A DNA stretch of 64,000 bases, from assembly GCA_035496935.1 (NCBI GenBank), contig DATJED010000015.1, forward strand, positions 83,217-147,216, given 5' to 3'. Position 1 is the first letter of the stretch; each line of letters opens with the position of its first letter. Below are positions 17,302 to 26,868 of this stretch, one piece after another. Source of the stretch: Pseudopedobacter sp035496935 (GTDB lineage Bacteria > Bacteroidota > Bacteroidia > Sphingobacteriales > Sphingobacteriaceae). The position numbers and the translations under genes were made by a program. The notes beneath the pieces were generated by a model that was given only the letters and a program-made list of their open reading frames with translations, was not told the DNA's origin and made no database searches.

Positions 17302-19170
17302 TTAATCGTCGTTTTTTACATCTTTTTTGCTCAAAAGTTTTGCGTTTTCTGCCAATTGTATAAACTCTGCCCGGTAACCATTATCATCAACTCCTTTGGC
17401 TTTCTTTGCCAATGTTACTACATTTTCAAACGTAGCATTTTGCTTAAATTCCGAATCTCTAATCAGTAAACCAAACTCAGCAACAGCTGCAACAAATTTA
17501 AAGTCGATGTTTGCAGTTTCTAATTTTTGGTTGTCATCCGCCAATGAAATACTCAGTTCTTTGCTTTTATTTCCATTAGGCTGTTTGTAGCGTATTTTTA
17601 CCGTCAATAGCTCATCAGAAGATTTAAGTTCCTTGCTTTTCTGATATTTCATGTCGTCCGTGTTCTTTATAAATTCATCTTTGTAACCTTTCGGAATAAT
17701 TTCGTACAAAGCGGTTACCGTATGCCCGGCACCCATTTCACCAGCGTCTTTTTTGTCATCTTTAAAATCTTCGTTGTTCAGTAAACGGTTTTCGTAACCT
17801 ACCAAACGATAAGCCTCTACTTTTGACGGATTAAATTCAACCTGTAATTTTACGTCTTTGGCTACGGTAAACAAAGTGCCACCAAACTCGTTAATCAAAA
17901 CTTTTTTCGCTTCGTTAATTCCATCAATGTATGCGTAGTTTCCATTGCCTTTATCGGCGATGGTTTCCATTTTGCTATCTTTTAAATTCCCCTGTCCAAA
18001 TCCTAAAACACTCAAGAAAATGCCGTCATTCCTATAACCTTCAATTAATCTTTGCATTTCTGCATCGCTACTTGCGCCAATGTTAAAATCTCCATCAGTT
18101 GCTAAAATCACTCTATTGTTTCCGCCTTTAATAAAGTTGCTTTTTGCAGTTTTGTAAGCCAGCTTAATTCCGGCACCGCCAGCCGTGGAACCTCCGGCAG
18201 ATAAATTTGTCAGTGCATCTTTAATTTTTTGCTTATTATTTCCGTTGGTGCTGGGCAATACCAAGCCTGCCGCACCGGCATAAACCACTATTGCCACTTT
18301 ATCATTTGGCCTTAACTGGTCCGTTAACAACTTCATGGATGTTTTTAATAATTCCAGCCTGTCCGGACCCTGCATTGATCCTGAAACATCAATCAAAAAA
18401 ACCAGGTTTGATGCCGGTAAATTCTCGGTTTTTATCGATTTTGCCTTTAAGCCAACCCTCACCAAACGGTGGTTTTTATTCCACGGCGCATCGGCAACAT
18501 CAGTTGTAATGCTTACCGGGTCATCGCCTTTAGGTTCGGGATAATTATAGCCGAAATAGTTAATCAGCTCTTCTACTCTTACAGCATCTTTTGGAGGCAT
18601 TTGTCCGTTTTGAATAAACCTTCTCATATTGCTGTACGATGCTGCATCAACATCAATAGAAAAAGTTGAAAGCGGATCGGCATTAGGATTTTTAAAGCCA
18701 TTTTCATTGATAGCGCTATAATTTTCTGTATTAAAATCTTGGGCAGAATACATTGTGTTTCCGCTAAATCCCCGTACAGCCATCATTTTGGCACTGCCCA
18801 TCTGGGCAACGGCGCCAACTAAACTTTCTTTCTTTTGAGTTCCGTACCCAACAATTACAACCTCGTTTAAACTTGTTGACTGAGGTTGCAAAATTACTTT
18901 CAATTCTTTGTTGTTAATTTTCACTTCCTGTGTTTGAAAACCGATGAAAGCGACTATCAAGGTTTTTTCTTTTTGTGATACACGAATGTTGAAATAACCA
19001 TTTACGTCCGTTATCACCTGATTTTTTTGCTCAGCTTTGGCTTTCACCGATGCGCCCGGAACAGCGGTTTGCTGATTATCAAAAACATACCCGCTAACAA
19101 CCTTGCTGTCGTCGGTTTTAAAGCCACTTAAAATAAGCGTAACAATAAAGAGGTAAAGTAAATTTTTCAT
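17302..19170 (-). CDS. von Willebrand factor A domain protein (YfbK-like) with carboxypeptidase-like N-domain
   Basis: Probable secreted or periplasmic protein, 622 residues from the preferred ATG at 19168-19170, which gives a signal-peptide-like MKNLLYLFIVTLILSGF; an upstream frame start at 19221 would bury it. Domains: CarboxypepD_reg-like beta domain (about 20-95), a SusC-plug-like motif VVIVGYGTQKKESLVGAVAQ (about 103-122), a YfbK N-domain with FSIDVDAASYSNMRRFI and RVEELINYF, then the VWA domain with MIDAS-like DVSGSMQGPDRL (about 260-271) and ATDGDFNIGA (about 360). The C-terminus matches the DUF3520 type. Divergent from a sigma-factor gene. Confidence 0.88.
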   Translation of the reverse strand: MKNLLYLFIVTLILSGFKTDDSKVVSGYVFDNQQTAVPGASVKAKAEQKNQVITDVNGYFNIRVSQKEKTLIVAFIGFQTQEVKINNKELKVILQPQSTSLNEVVIVGYGTQKKESLVGAVAQMGSAKMMAVRGFSGNTMYSAQDFNTENYSAINENGFKNPNADPLSTFSIDVDAASYSNMRRFIQNGQMPPKDAVRVEELINYFGYNYPEPKGDDPVSITTDVADAPWNKNHRLVRVGLKAKSIKTENLPASNLVFLIDVSGSMQGPDRLELLKTSMKLLTDQLRPNDKVAIVVYAGAAGLVLPSTNGNNKQKIKDALTNLSAGGSTAGGAGIKLAYKTAKSNFIKGGNNRVILATDGDFNIGASSDAEMQRLIEGYRNDGIFLSVLGFGQGNLKDSKMETIADKGNGNYAYIDGINEAKKVLINEFGGTLFTVAKDVKLQVEFNPSKVEAYRLVGYENRLLNNEDFKDDKKDAGEMGAGHTVTALYEIIPKGYKDEFIKNTDDMKYQKSKELKSSDELLTVKIRYKQPNGNKSKELSISLADDNQKLETANIDFKFVAAVAEFGLLIRDSEFKQNATFENVVTLAKKAKGVDDNGYRAEFIQLAENAKLLSKKDVKNDD

Positions 19171-19257
19171 GATGTTATTTTTAAATTTGATAACATGATG
19201 CTTTTTAAAACCGTTTTCCATAAACAGCTTAATTATTTTTTTTATTATTGATGTTGA

Positions 19258-19830
19258 ATGGTAACAAACCCTGAAAAAAAAGACACCAATTTACCGGACG
19301 AGCATTTTGTTGCCGTTTATAAAAATTCGGGAGATTTGCAGGTTTTAGGGAATTTGTACAAAAATTATATGCCTTTGGTTTACGGTGTTTGTTTAAAGTA
19401 CTTTAAACACCCCGAACAAAGCCAAGATGCGGTAATGCAAATTTTTGAGCAACTGATTAATAAGCTTAAAAACCATGAGGTAAAAAATTTTAAGAGCTGG
19501 CTTTACGTTTTAACCAGAAACTTTTGTTTGATGGAGTTGCGGAAAACCAAAAAAGTGACGACCGTAAATATTGAAGACACTTTTGTGGAATCCGACGTTT
19601 TACTGCATCATGATGATAACGACACCAAAGAAAATCGCTTATTGCTGATGGAAGCCTGCTTGGAAACACTTGTTGAAGAACAACGGAAAACCTTACAGTT
19701 ATTTTATCTCGACCAAAAATGTTATACAGAAGTTGCCGATAGAACTGGCTACGAGTTAAAAAAAGTTAAAAGCTATATCCAAAACGGAAAAAGAAACCTG
19801 AAAATTTGTATCGAAAAAAGCAGTGAATAA
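19258..19830 (+). CDS. ECF-type RNA polymerase sigma factor
   Basis: Sigma-70 family factor of 190 residues with two recognisable regions: region 2 from about residue 33 (NLYKNYMPLVYGVCLKYF, then WLYVLTRNFCLMELRK near 80-95) and region 4 from about residue 130 (QRKTLQLFYLDQKCYTEVAD, ending in VKSYIQNGKRNLK). The next gene overlaps by 8 bases and encodes a membrane-anchored protein that may act as its anti-sigma partner. It is divergent from the VWA gene, 87 bases apart. Confidence 0.9.
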   Translation: MVTNPEKKDTNLPDEHFVAVYKNSGDLQVLGNLYKNYMPLVYGVCLKYFKHPEQSQDAVMQIFEQLINKLKNHEVKNFKSWLYVLTRNFCLMELRKTKKVTTVNIEDTFVESDVLLHHDDNDTKENRLLLMEACLETLVEEQRKTLQLFYLDQKCYTEVADRTGYELKKVKSYIQNGKRNLKICIEKSSE

Positions 19831-21055
19831 CCCACAGCAAGATATCGCCCTAATCCGTAAATACCATAACGGAGAATTAAGCCCGGCCGAAAAAAATCAG
19901 TTGGAAGCAAGGGCTTTGGACGACCCGTTTTTACAGGACGCATTGGATGGTTATGAGGAATTAGAACGAGAAAAAGACGATATTTCTGTGCTATATCAAA
20001 GATTGGAAGAACGAGTTGCGCCAGCAAAAATCGTTTCACCCGTTTGGGGATTTAAACAATGGGGAATTGCAGCATCCATACTTTTGTGCATAGCTTTGGG
20101 TAGCATTTATTTTAATCAAACACCAAAAAACCAAACAATCGCTTTAAACGATATTCAGCAAAAAGAAGATATTCCGCAGGCAGAGAAATTGAAAATTGCA
20201 CCGTTTGAAAATACAGATACAAATAGTTTACAGACTATCGCTAAAGCAGAAAAACCGACAAAGATTGAACAAGAAGAAGAAAAAGTAAACGAACCAAAAA
20301 TTTATACTCCGGAGCCTGATATAATTGTTGAACCACTTGCAGCCACGCAGGAAAACACCGACTCTTCGATTGACTTGCAGGAAGTACAGGTTGTTGGTTA
20401 TGCTACTCAAAAAAAACAAGAGTTAACCGGCGCCGTATCCAGTATCAAATCGGAAAACCTAATGGCAGCCAAAATGGTGCGAGCGGACAAAGCCTCACAA
20501 ATGATTAAATTAAAGGGAAAAATTGTCGACGAAAAAGACAGTAGCGCTTTGCCGGGAGTTTCCATCAAAAATTTAGAAACGGGTGTGGTAAAACAAACTG
20601 ATGCTAACGGCGAATTTACCATTGAGGCAAACAAAAATGATGATTTGGCATTTAACTATCTCGGTTATCAAACTAAAAAAGCCAATGTTCAGCAACAAGA
20701 TTCTCTTTTAGTTAGCCTTAAGCCAGATTTAGCCTCGCTAAATGAGGTAGTTGTGGTAGGTTATGGAACGCAAAAAGCGAGGGAAAATATTGAGATAGGT
20801 CCAAAAGTTGGTTGGAAAAGATTCAAAAACTATTTAGAGCAACAAGCCGAAATAGCAAATATTGGAAAAGGTAAAGTACAAGTTCAGTTTGTTATAAACG
20901 CCAACGGTGAGCTATCCAACTTTAAAATTATCGATTCATTTTCGGCAAAAGCAGGTGCCGCCGCAATAAACATTATTAAAAACTACAACAGTGGCTGGGT
21001 TGGCTCGGCAGATAAAATTCCACATAAAGCAAACATAACGGTCAAGTTCAAATAA
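19823..21055 (+). CDS. membrane-anchored carboxypeptidase-like/TonB-C domain protein, possible anti-sigma partner
   Basis: A 410-residue protein starting at GTG inside the end of the sigma-factor gene. The N-terminal 70 residues (KYHNGELSPAEKNQLEARAL) resemble the cytoplasmic part of Bacteroidota anti-sigma proteins, then one membrane helix (about 76-95, WGIAASILLCIALGSIYF). The outer part has an acidic/lysine linker, two SusC-plug-like motifs (VQVVGYATQKKQELTGAVSS near 190; EVVVVGYGTQKA near 310), a CarboxypepD_reg domain (about 230-305) and a TonB-C-like end with GKVQVQFVINANGELSNF. Anti-sigma activity is inferred from overlap and topology, not from a named domain. Confidence 0.72.
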   Translation: MNNPQQDIALIRKYHNGELSPAEKNQLEARALDDPFLQDALDGYEELEREKDDISVLYQRLEERVAPAKIVSPVWGFKQWGIAASILLCIALGSIYFNQTPKNQTIALNDIQQKEDIPQAEKLKIAPFENTDTNSLQTIAKAEKPTKIEQEEEKVNEPKIYTPEPDIIVEPLAATQENTDSSIDLQEVQVVGYATQKKQELTGAVSSIKSENLMAAKMVRADKASQMIKLKGKIVDEKDSSALPGVSIKNLETGVVKQTDANGEFTIEANKNDDLAFNYLGYQTKKANVQQQDSLLVSLKPDLASLNEVVVVGYGTQKARENIEIGPKVGWKRFKNYLEQQAEIANIGKGKVQVQFVINANGELSNFKIIDSFSAKAGAAAINIIKNYNSGWVGSADKIPHKANITVKFK

Positions 21056-21065
21056 TATAATCGGC

Positions 21066-22931
21066 ATGAAAAAATTACTGTTTATTATCCCAATCATTTT
21101 GATCTCATGTTCTCAGAATCAAAAAAACCAAGATACTAACGATAAAGAAAAAGTTGCTTCCAACATTGATCCGCACTCTTTTGCAAACCCAAAAGAAAAT
21201 TTAGTTACCCATTTAGATTTGACCTTGAATGTTGATTTTGACAATAAAAACTTAAAAGGTTTGGCCGTTTGGACTATTAAACACGTTAGCAAATCAGACG
21301 AAATGATTTTTGATACCCAAGATTTAAATATTGAGAAGGTAACTTTAGACGACGATACCAGCGAAGTATTCTTCGCCCTGGGCGACAAAATTGAATTTCT
21401 AGGACAAGCGCTAAGCGTTCCTATCCGTCCCGAAACTCAAAAGGTGAACATCTATTATACTACTGGAAAAGATGCTAAAGCTTTGCAGTGGTTAAATCCA
21501 CAACAAACCGCCGGGAAAAAACAACCTTTTTTGTTTACCCAATCAGAAGCAATTTTAGGCCGCAGTTGGATTCCATCACAGGACAGTCCGGGGATAAGAT
21601 TTACCTATAACGCTGATGTAAAAGTGCCTGTGGATTTAATAGCCTTAATGAGTGCAGAAAACCCCACAGAAAAAAATTCGGAAGGGAAATATCATTTTAC
21701 ACAGAAACACGCCATACCGTCTTATTTAATGGCTTTAGCAGTGGGCGATATCGCTTTTAAAGCAATTGATAAACGAACCGGTGTGTATGCAGAACCCGTT
21801 ATGTTGAACAAAGTTGCCTATGAATTTGCTGATATGGGCAAAATGGTAACTGTGGCTGAAAAAATTTATGGCGACTATAGGTGGGGAAGATATGATGTGC
21901 TGGTTTTACCGCCAAGCTTTCCTTTTGGTGGGATGGAAAACCCAATGTTAACTTTTGCAACCCCAACGGTAATTGCTGGCGACCGGTCTTTAGTTAGTTT
22001 AGTGGCACATGAGTTGGCGCACAGCTGGAGCGGAAATTTAGTTACCAATGCCACCTGGAATGATTTCTGGCTGAATGAAGGCTTTACCGTTTATTTTGAA
22101 AGACGAATTATTGAAGCGCTCTACGGAAAAGACGAAGCAAAAATGCAGGAAGTTTTAGGCTATCAAAGCTTAATGCAGGGCATAAAAGAAATGGGTGATA
22201 AAAATCCGGATACAAGGCTTAAAGTTGATTTTACAGATAGAGACCCCGATGATGGCGTTTCTGATATCGCTTATGAAAAAGGTTATTTCTTTTTAAAAGC
22301 CATTGAAAATGCAGTCGGCCGAGAAAAGTTCGACGAATTTTTGAAAGAATATTTTAACCGCCATGCCTTTAAAAGCATTGATAATGATACCTTTTTAGAT
22401 GAGCTAAACGTACTTCTAATCAAAGGCGATGAGCGAGTAAAAAAGGAAATCAACTCTTTCGCATGGGTGTACCAACCCGGTTTACCTAAAGAATTTAAGG
22501 CGCCAGAAAGTACAGTTTTTTCAAAAATTGATACGTTGGTCCAAAACTTATTGAATACCAAAAATACACAGGGCTTGAGCGCTCAAATCAAATCAACTAA
22601 TGAGAAGCTGTATTTCATAAGTAAATTGCCAGAAAATTTAGATCCAAACCTAATGACGGCTATTGATCATGAATTTACTTTTACCAGCTCCACCAATGCA
22701 GAAATCCAAAGTGCCTGGTATCTGTTAGCTATAAAAACCAAATACACCACTGCTTATCCGTCAATGAAAGAATTTTTAGTGAACGTTGGCCGCCGAAAAT
22801 TTTTAATGCCGCTTTACAAAGAGCTAGTAAAAACTCCCGACGGTAAAAAAATGGCACAGGAAATTTACAAAAACGCAAGACAAAATTATCATTCGGTGGC
22901 GTATAACAGTTTGGATCCAATTTTAAAATAA
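21066..22931 (+). CDS. M1 family metallo-aminopeptidase lipoprotein
   Basis: Zinc aminopeptidase of the M1/leukotriene A4 hydrolase type, 621 residues. A lipobox leader MKKLLFIIPIILISC predicts membrane anchoring. Key motifs: substrate-recognition FGGMENP (about 286-292), zinc site HELAHSWSG (about 314-322) and the third ligand in LNEGFTVYFE about 19 residues later. The C-terminal helical domain resembles LTA4 hydrolase rather than the longer PepN. It starts 10 bases after the preceding gene and could share its transcript. Confidence 0.93.
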   Translation: MKKLLFIIPIILISCSQNQKNQDTNDKEKVASNIDPHSFANPKENLVTHLDLTLNVDFDNKNLKGLAVWTIKHVSKSDEMIFDTQDLNIEKVTLDDDTSEVFFALGDKIEFLGQALSVPIRPETQKVNIYYTTGKDAKALQWLNPQQTAGKKQPFLFTQSEAILGRSWIPSQDSPGIRFTYNADVKVPVDLIALMSAENPTEKNSEGKYHFTQKHAIPSYLMALAVGDIAFKAIDKRTGVYAEPVMLNKVAYEFADMGKMVTVAEKIYGDYRWGRYDVLVLPPSFPFGGMENPMLTFATPTVIAGDRSLVSLVAHELAHSWSGNLVTNATWNDFWLNEGFTVYFERRIIEALYGKDEAKMQEVLGYQSLMQGIKEMGDKNPDTRLKVDFTDRDPDDGVSDIAYEKGYFFLKAIENAVGREKFDEFLKEYFNRHAFKSIDNDTFLDELNVLLIKGDERVKKEINSFAWVYQPGLPKEFKAPESTVFSKIDTLVQNLLNTKNTQGLSAQIKSTNEKLYFISKLPENLDPNLMTAIDHEFTFTSSTNAEIQSAWYLLAIKTKYTTAYPSMKEFLVNVGRRKFLMPLYKELVKTPDGKKMAQEIYKNARQNYHSVAYNSLDPILK

Positions 22932-22939
22932 TTTATAAG

Positions 22940-22958
22940 AGTACTATAAAGTACTTTT
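22940..22958 (+). terminator. weak terminator-like hairpin after the M1 peptidase gene
   Basis: AGTACT (22940-22945), 4-base loop, AGTACT (22950-22955), then TTT. The stem is only 6 base pairs, so this is a weak call. The rest of 22959-23195 has no recognised feature apart from a TATTTTTG -7-like element at 23100-23107 that could serve the next gene. Confidence 0.35.
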
Positions 22959-23195
22959 CAATTTTATAATGGATTCTACGATTTAATAGTGCTATAACAT
23001 CCTTAAAGCAAAAATTTTAAATCCTTTCCTTGTTGTTTTCTAATCAATTAATTGTGTTTTGGCATTCTTGCTATTTAATTAATCTTCTTTTCTGCTGGTT
23101 ATTTTTGGGGATTTTTTACCTCAAATAGAAACTTTCGTTGCTCAATTTACGTATAAAGTCAGTGAACGTCTGCATTGTTCAGCATAAAGAGATTA

Positions 23196-24113
23196 ATGAG
23201 ATTTGTATTTACATTCATGGCTTTGTTTGTAGCGCTAAATATTTTTGCGCAACAAAAAGCCATGTTCACACAATACATGTTTAATACACTAGCTATTAAT
23301 CCTGCCTACTCCACTCTTGATGAATCATTAACGTTTACTGCCCTCAGCCGGCACCAATGGGTGGGTTTTAAAGGCGCTCCAAATACACAAACTTTATCAG
23401 TTCACAGTCCCATTGGCGAAAGCAACACTTTTATAGGCGGTATTTTGGTAAACGACCAAATTGGAGAAGTAATTAGAGAAACCGGCGGAGACATTAGTTT
23501 AGCGCAAAGAGTACCTGTTGGTTATGAATCGTATTTTTCAGTGGGTATAAACGCTGGATCAAGTAGCTTTGGAGCTAATTATTCCGAAAATTACAAATTA
23601 AGCCCGGCATCTGGCAGCGACCCTGTTTTTGAGGATCAACATGGTATGCGTATAAATTTTGGATGGGGCGCAATGTTGTTTTCAGACAAATATTATGTAG
23701 GCATTTCTGCTCCGTATTTTTTTTACAGAGATTTAGGTTCGCTAGCAAAATCTGCAAATAAAACTGCTTATCGCCCACATTATATTTTGCAGGCAGGTTA
23801 CTTAATGCAACTCAATGATAACCTAAAATTTAAACCCAATTTTTTAATAAAATATGTAAACGGCTCGCCAACACAGTTTGATATCAACGCAAATTTTCTG
23901 TTGAGTGAAACCTTATGGCTAGGCGCCTCTTATCGGTCTTTAGATTCTTTTGACGCTTTGGCATCGGTATTTATCACACCTGATTTACAAGTAGGTTATT
24001 CGTACGATTTTACCAACACACAATTAGCAAAAACGCAGAAAGGATCGCATGAAATTGCGATAAAATTTAGGATGCCAGTGCGTGGCAGAGACCATACGGC
24101 TTGCTATTTTTAA
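23196..24113 (+). CDS. PorP/SprF family type IX secretion outer-membrane protein
   Basis: Outer-membrane beta-barrel of about 305 residues. The ATG at 23196 gives the signal peptide MRFVFTFMALFVALNIFAQQ; an upstream in-frame TTG at 23175 is less likely. The mature start QKAMFTQYMFNTLAINPAYS is diagnostic for PorP/SprF proteins, followed by RHQWVGFKGAPNTQTLSVHS and paired beta-strand repeats to the end. PorP/SprF proteins usually work with large T9SS-secreted proteins that carry CHU_C domains; no such partner is adjacent here, though a pair exists at 58045-64000. Confidence 0.9.
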   Translation: MRFVFTFMALFVALNIFAQQKAMFTQYMFNTLAINPAYSTLDESLTFTALSRHQWVGFKGAPNTQTLSVHSPIGESNTFIGGILVNDQIGEVIRETGGDISLAQRVPVGYESYFSVGINAGSSSFGANYSENYKLSPASGSDPVFEDQHGMRINFGWGAMLFSDKYYVGISAPYFFYRDLGSLAKSANKTAYRPHYILQAGYLMQLNDNLKFKPNFLIKYVNGSPTQFDINANFLLSETLWLGASYRSLDSFDALASVFITPDLQVGYSYDFTNTQLAKTQKGSHEIAIKFRMPVRGRDHTACYF

Positions 24114-24115
24114 GA

Positions 24116-26509
24116 TTACTTTTTCGGATTTCCGCTTTCAATTTTGGTAAATCTATAACTCAAAGCAAATAAAAAATTCCGCGTTTTTTTAGTAATAAAG
24201 CTTTCTTGGTAAAAATTAGGTCCTTCGGTAACGCTGGTTATATTTCTTTCTGTAAAGGGATCAACTGCGGTAAGTCTTATAGAAAATTTATTTTTAAGTA
24301 AGTTTCTTTTAAAACCAAACTGCGTTTGTACTGTACCGCTTGATACGCCTTGTGCAGCCGTATTTTTGAGGTAATAGATATTTAATTCTGCGAAGGTTTT
24401 TTTCCCGAAAGCATAGTTTCCACCAACACTTGTTTTAACGTTGTAGCCGTTTCTGTTGTATGCAACGTTTGCAGCGGAACTATAGCCAATTTTGCTGACC
24501 GTAAAACTGGCATTAAAATTCTGATTTTTGGACGCCCGATAATTCCCGAAAACACTAAAACTCAACGAAGAGCTGTTTGCTAAGTTTTGATAGGTAGTTA
24601 TGCTGCTGTCATCATCCTTAACCGTTTTTACACGCTCTATAATCTTGTTTGATTCGGAGTAACTTAAACGTGGCGAAACCGACCAATCGTTATCAAAAAC
24701 GCTAAAACGCAATTCGTATTGGTTAGTTATGGACGGGATTAAATCCGGATTACCGAACCTTAGATTTTGTGGATCCGAATCATCTACAATAGGATTTAAA
24801 GCATTTTGCCGAGGCCTGGCAATTCTTTTACTATAACTTAGGCCGAGGCTGTATTTATTATTGAAAGATCTGTTAATAGCGGCGCTGGGAAAAAAGTTGA
24901 TGTAAGGCTTTATGGAAAAGTTTGACCCGTTTTCCTGCTCAAAATTAACATCGGTAAGCTCTGCTCGGTTACCAGCTCTTAAACTCCAATTTTTGATTTT
25001 AAATCGTAAAGAAAGATAGCCCGAATATATGTTCTGACTAAAGTTAAAAGCGTTAGTTAAAGAAGGGTTAAACTCATACTGGTTGGTAACATAATCATAG
25101 GATTGTACCGCCTGGTTTTCATCCGAACTGCTAAAAGCTGTTTTTACACCCGCTTCTATTCTGCTACGCAAAAAATCGAAAGATTTGTCGTAATCCAAAT
25201 TGATGTCCAGATTATTGCTTAAATCTTCATTATCATTTAGCTGTAGCGATGGATCCGATTTCGCCGAACCGTCTGGATTGTAATAATATCTCGCATAATC
25301 TCTATCGCTATTTGTGGAGTTTCGAGCATAAACCACGCCTAAATTATATTGCGATCTGTTTTTTAGTTTTAGATAGTAATCCGCATCAAAACTATAGTTT
25401 ACATAATTATTTCCGCTCTTGTTATTCTGTTGCCTTGTGTAGCGCAAATCGGTTTCGTTATTCAAATACAAATTCTCTGATAATGAACTGGTATTGCCAC
25501 CGTTAAATCCGCCACGGGCAGAAAACTTGATGCTCTGGGCGGAATCGATATCCAAATTTCCCCCAAACCTTGCGCTTAAACCATTGCTTAAACGCTCGCT
25601 ATTGTTGCTTTGATTATTGTAAGTGGTATCGGTAAAAAAATTACTCCGGTTAGAAGTACCATCGTTCAAACTTTTGTTATGGCTGTAACCGACGTTACCT
25701 GTAAAAGCATATTTTGTATCTTTTTTGGAAACAAATATTCCCGAGTTATTATTGCCCAAAGTACCGACCCGCGAGGTTAAATTTCCGCTCAAACCAACTT
25801 TCTTCCCCTTTTTCATCACAATATTGATGATTCCGTCTCCATCCGCGTCAAATTTTGATGACGGGTCTGTCACCACTTCTATGCTTTCCAAAGCATCAGA
25901 AGGTAAAATACTCAGCAATTCTCCGATGCTGTTGGCATTGTAATCAGACGGTTTCCCGTCGATAAAAATTCTTGTATTTCTTTTGCCCGCAATGGTTGCC
26001 TTGCCATCAATATCAACCGTAACTAGCGGTACATTTTTTAAAATATCGGTTGCAACACTTCCTTCAGAAAAAATGCTTTGGTCAACATTGTAAACAATCT
26101 TATCGTCCTGCATTTCAATAATGGGCTTTTTATATTCAATAACAACCTCGTTAAGCATTTGCTGGTCTGTTGTTATGGTAACCTCTCCTAAATTCACATC
26201 TGCCCGCTCAGCAGTTAACGAAATATTTTTTATCGTTTTCGTTTGATACCCAACGAAAGAAAATCTAATGGTATAAGTACCCAAAGGCAAATTTTTGATG
26301 GCAAAAGTTCCGTTGGCATCACATTGATACGATTTTATGGTCAAACTATCTGCGTTGTTGTGTAGGGAAATATTTAGGAAGGGAATGGTTTCTTTACTTT
26401 CTAAATCGCATACTTTCCCGCTCAGGCTTCCGCTAGTTTGAGCAAATATATTTTTGGAACAAAACAGAATGGAAATTAAAACGAAAGAAAAGAGAAATTT
26501 GAATTTCAA
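24116..26509 (-). CDS. TonB-dependent receptor-like outer-membrane protein with carboxypeptidase-like N-domain
   Basis: Outer-membrane protein of 797 residues. A TTG start gives the signal peptide MKFKFLFSFVLISILFCS..FAQ. Then a CarboxypepD_reg domain (about 27-115), a plug domain (about 125-230) with SILPSDALESIEVVTDPSSK and FDADGDGIINIVMKKG, and an OMP_b-brl_3-type barrel. This subgroup (TIGR/OMP_b-brl_3) differs from SusC proteins: no SusD gene is nearby and no FQVAP-type TonB box is visible. Substrate unknown; signalling, metal or peptide uptake are all possible. Convergent with the PorP-like gene, only 2 bases apart. Confidence 0.88.
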   Translation of the reverse strand: MKFKFLFSFVLISILFCSKNIFAQTSGSLSGKVCDLESKETIPFLNISLHNNADSLTIKSYQCDANGTFAIKNLPLGTYTIRFSFVGYQTKTIKNISLTAERADVNLGEVTITTDQQMLNEVVIEYKKPIIEMQDDKIVYNVDQSIFSEGSVATDILKNVPLVTVDIDGKATIAGKRNTRIFIDGKPSDYNANSIGELLSILPSDALESIEVVTDPSSKFDADGDGIINIVMKKGKKVGLSGNLTSRVGTLGNNNSGIFVSKKDTKYAFTGNVGYSHNKSLNDGTSNRSNFFTDTTYNNQSNNSERLSNGLSARFGGNLDIDSAQSIKFSARGGFNGGNTSSLSENLYLNNETDLRYTRQQNNKSGNNYVNYSFDADYYLKLKNRSQYNLGVVYARNSTNSDRDYARYYYNPDGSAKSDPSLQLNDNEDLSNNLDINLDYDKSFDFLRSRIEAGVKTAFSSSDENQAVQSYDYVTNQYEFNPSLTNAFNFSQNIYSGYLSLRFKIKNWSLRAGNRAELTDVNFEQENGSNFSIKPYINFFPSAAINRSFNNKYSLGLSYSKRIARPRQNALNPIVDDSDPQNLRFGNPDLIPSITNQYELRFSVFDNDWSVSPRLSYSESNKIIERVKTVKDDDSSITTYQNLANSSSLSFSVFGNYRASKNQNFNASFTVSKIGYSSAANVAYNRNGYNVKTSVGGNYAFGKKTFAELNIYYLKNTAAQGVSSGTVQTQFGFKRNLLKNKFSIRLTAVDPFTERNITSVTEGPNFYQESFITKKTRNFLFALSYRFTKIESGNPKK

Positions 26510-26583
26510 ACTTGGATAAAATTGGTGATCATTAAAACAGCATAGACGTTTAACAATGCCGATGGTTTAAATTATTGATAAAT

Positions 26584-26868
26584 TTAATCAACCGTAACAC
26601 TTAAGCCTTCCTGTTGCAATATTTTTCGGTAAACCTCCATCTCCGTAAAGGAACCTTCAAGTACGGCGCATTTCCCTTCGTTATGTACGGTCCAGGCTAT
26701 TTTTTCAGATTGGCTTTCGGAGTAATCCAAGTACTTCATTAAGCAGTAAATAACGTGGTCAAAAGTATTAACCTCATCATTCCATAAAATTAAGCGGTGT
26801 ATAGTTTTTAACGATGTTAAAATCTCGTCTAAAGTGAAGGTTTCTTCCTGCGTCTGGGTATCAGCCAT
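26584..26868 (-). CDS. clpS: ATP-dependent Clp protease adaptor ClpS
   Basis: N-recognin adaptor that hands N-degron proteins to ClpAP/ClpC. In 94 residues I see the conserved LILWNDEVNTFDHVIYCLMK (about 27-46; standard form has VILxNDDxTPxxxV), then the HNEGKCAVLEGSFTEMEVYR helix with the histidine seen in ClpS. The C-terminus QEGLSVTVD closes the fold. Monocistronic. Confidence 0.9.
   Translation of the reverse strand: MADTQTQEETFTLDEILTSLKTIHRLILWNDEVNTFDHVIYCLMKYLDYSESQSEKIAWTVHNEGKCAVLEGSFTEMEVYRKILQQEGLSVTVD

Noticed and set aside
19171..19221. N-terminal extension of the VWA protein from the upstream start at 19221
   Set aside because: It would place a charged KKHHVIKFKNN stretch before the signal peptide; the ATG at 19170 gives a normal leader.
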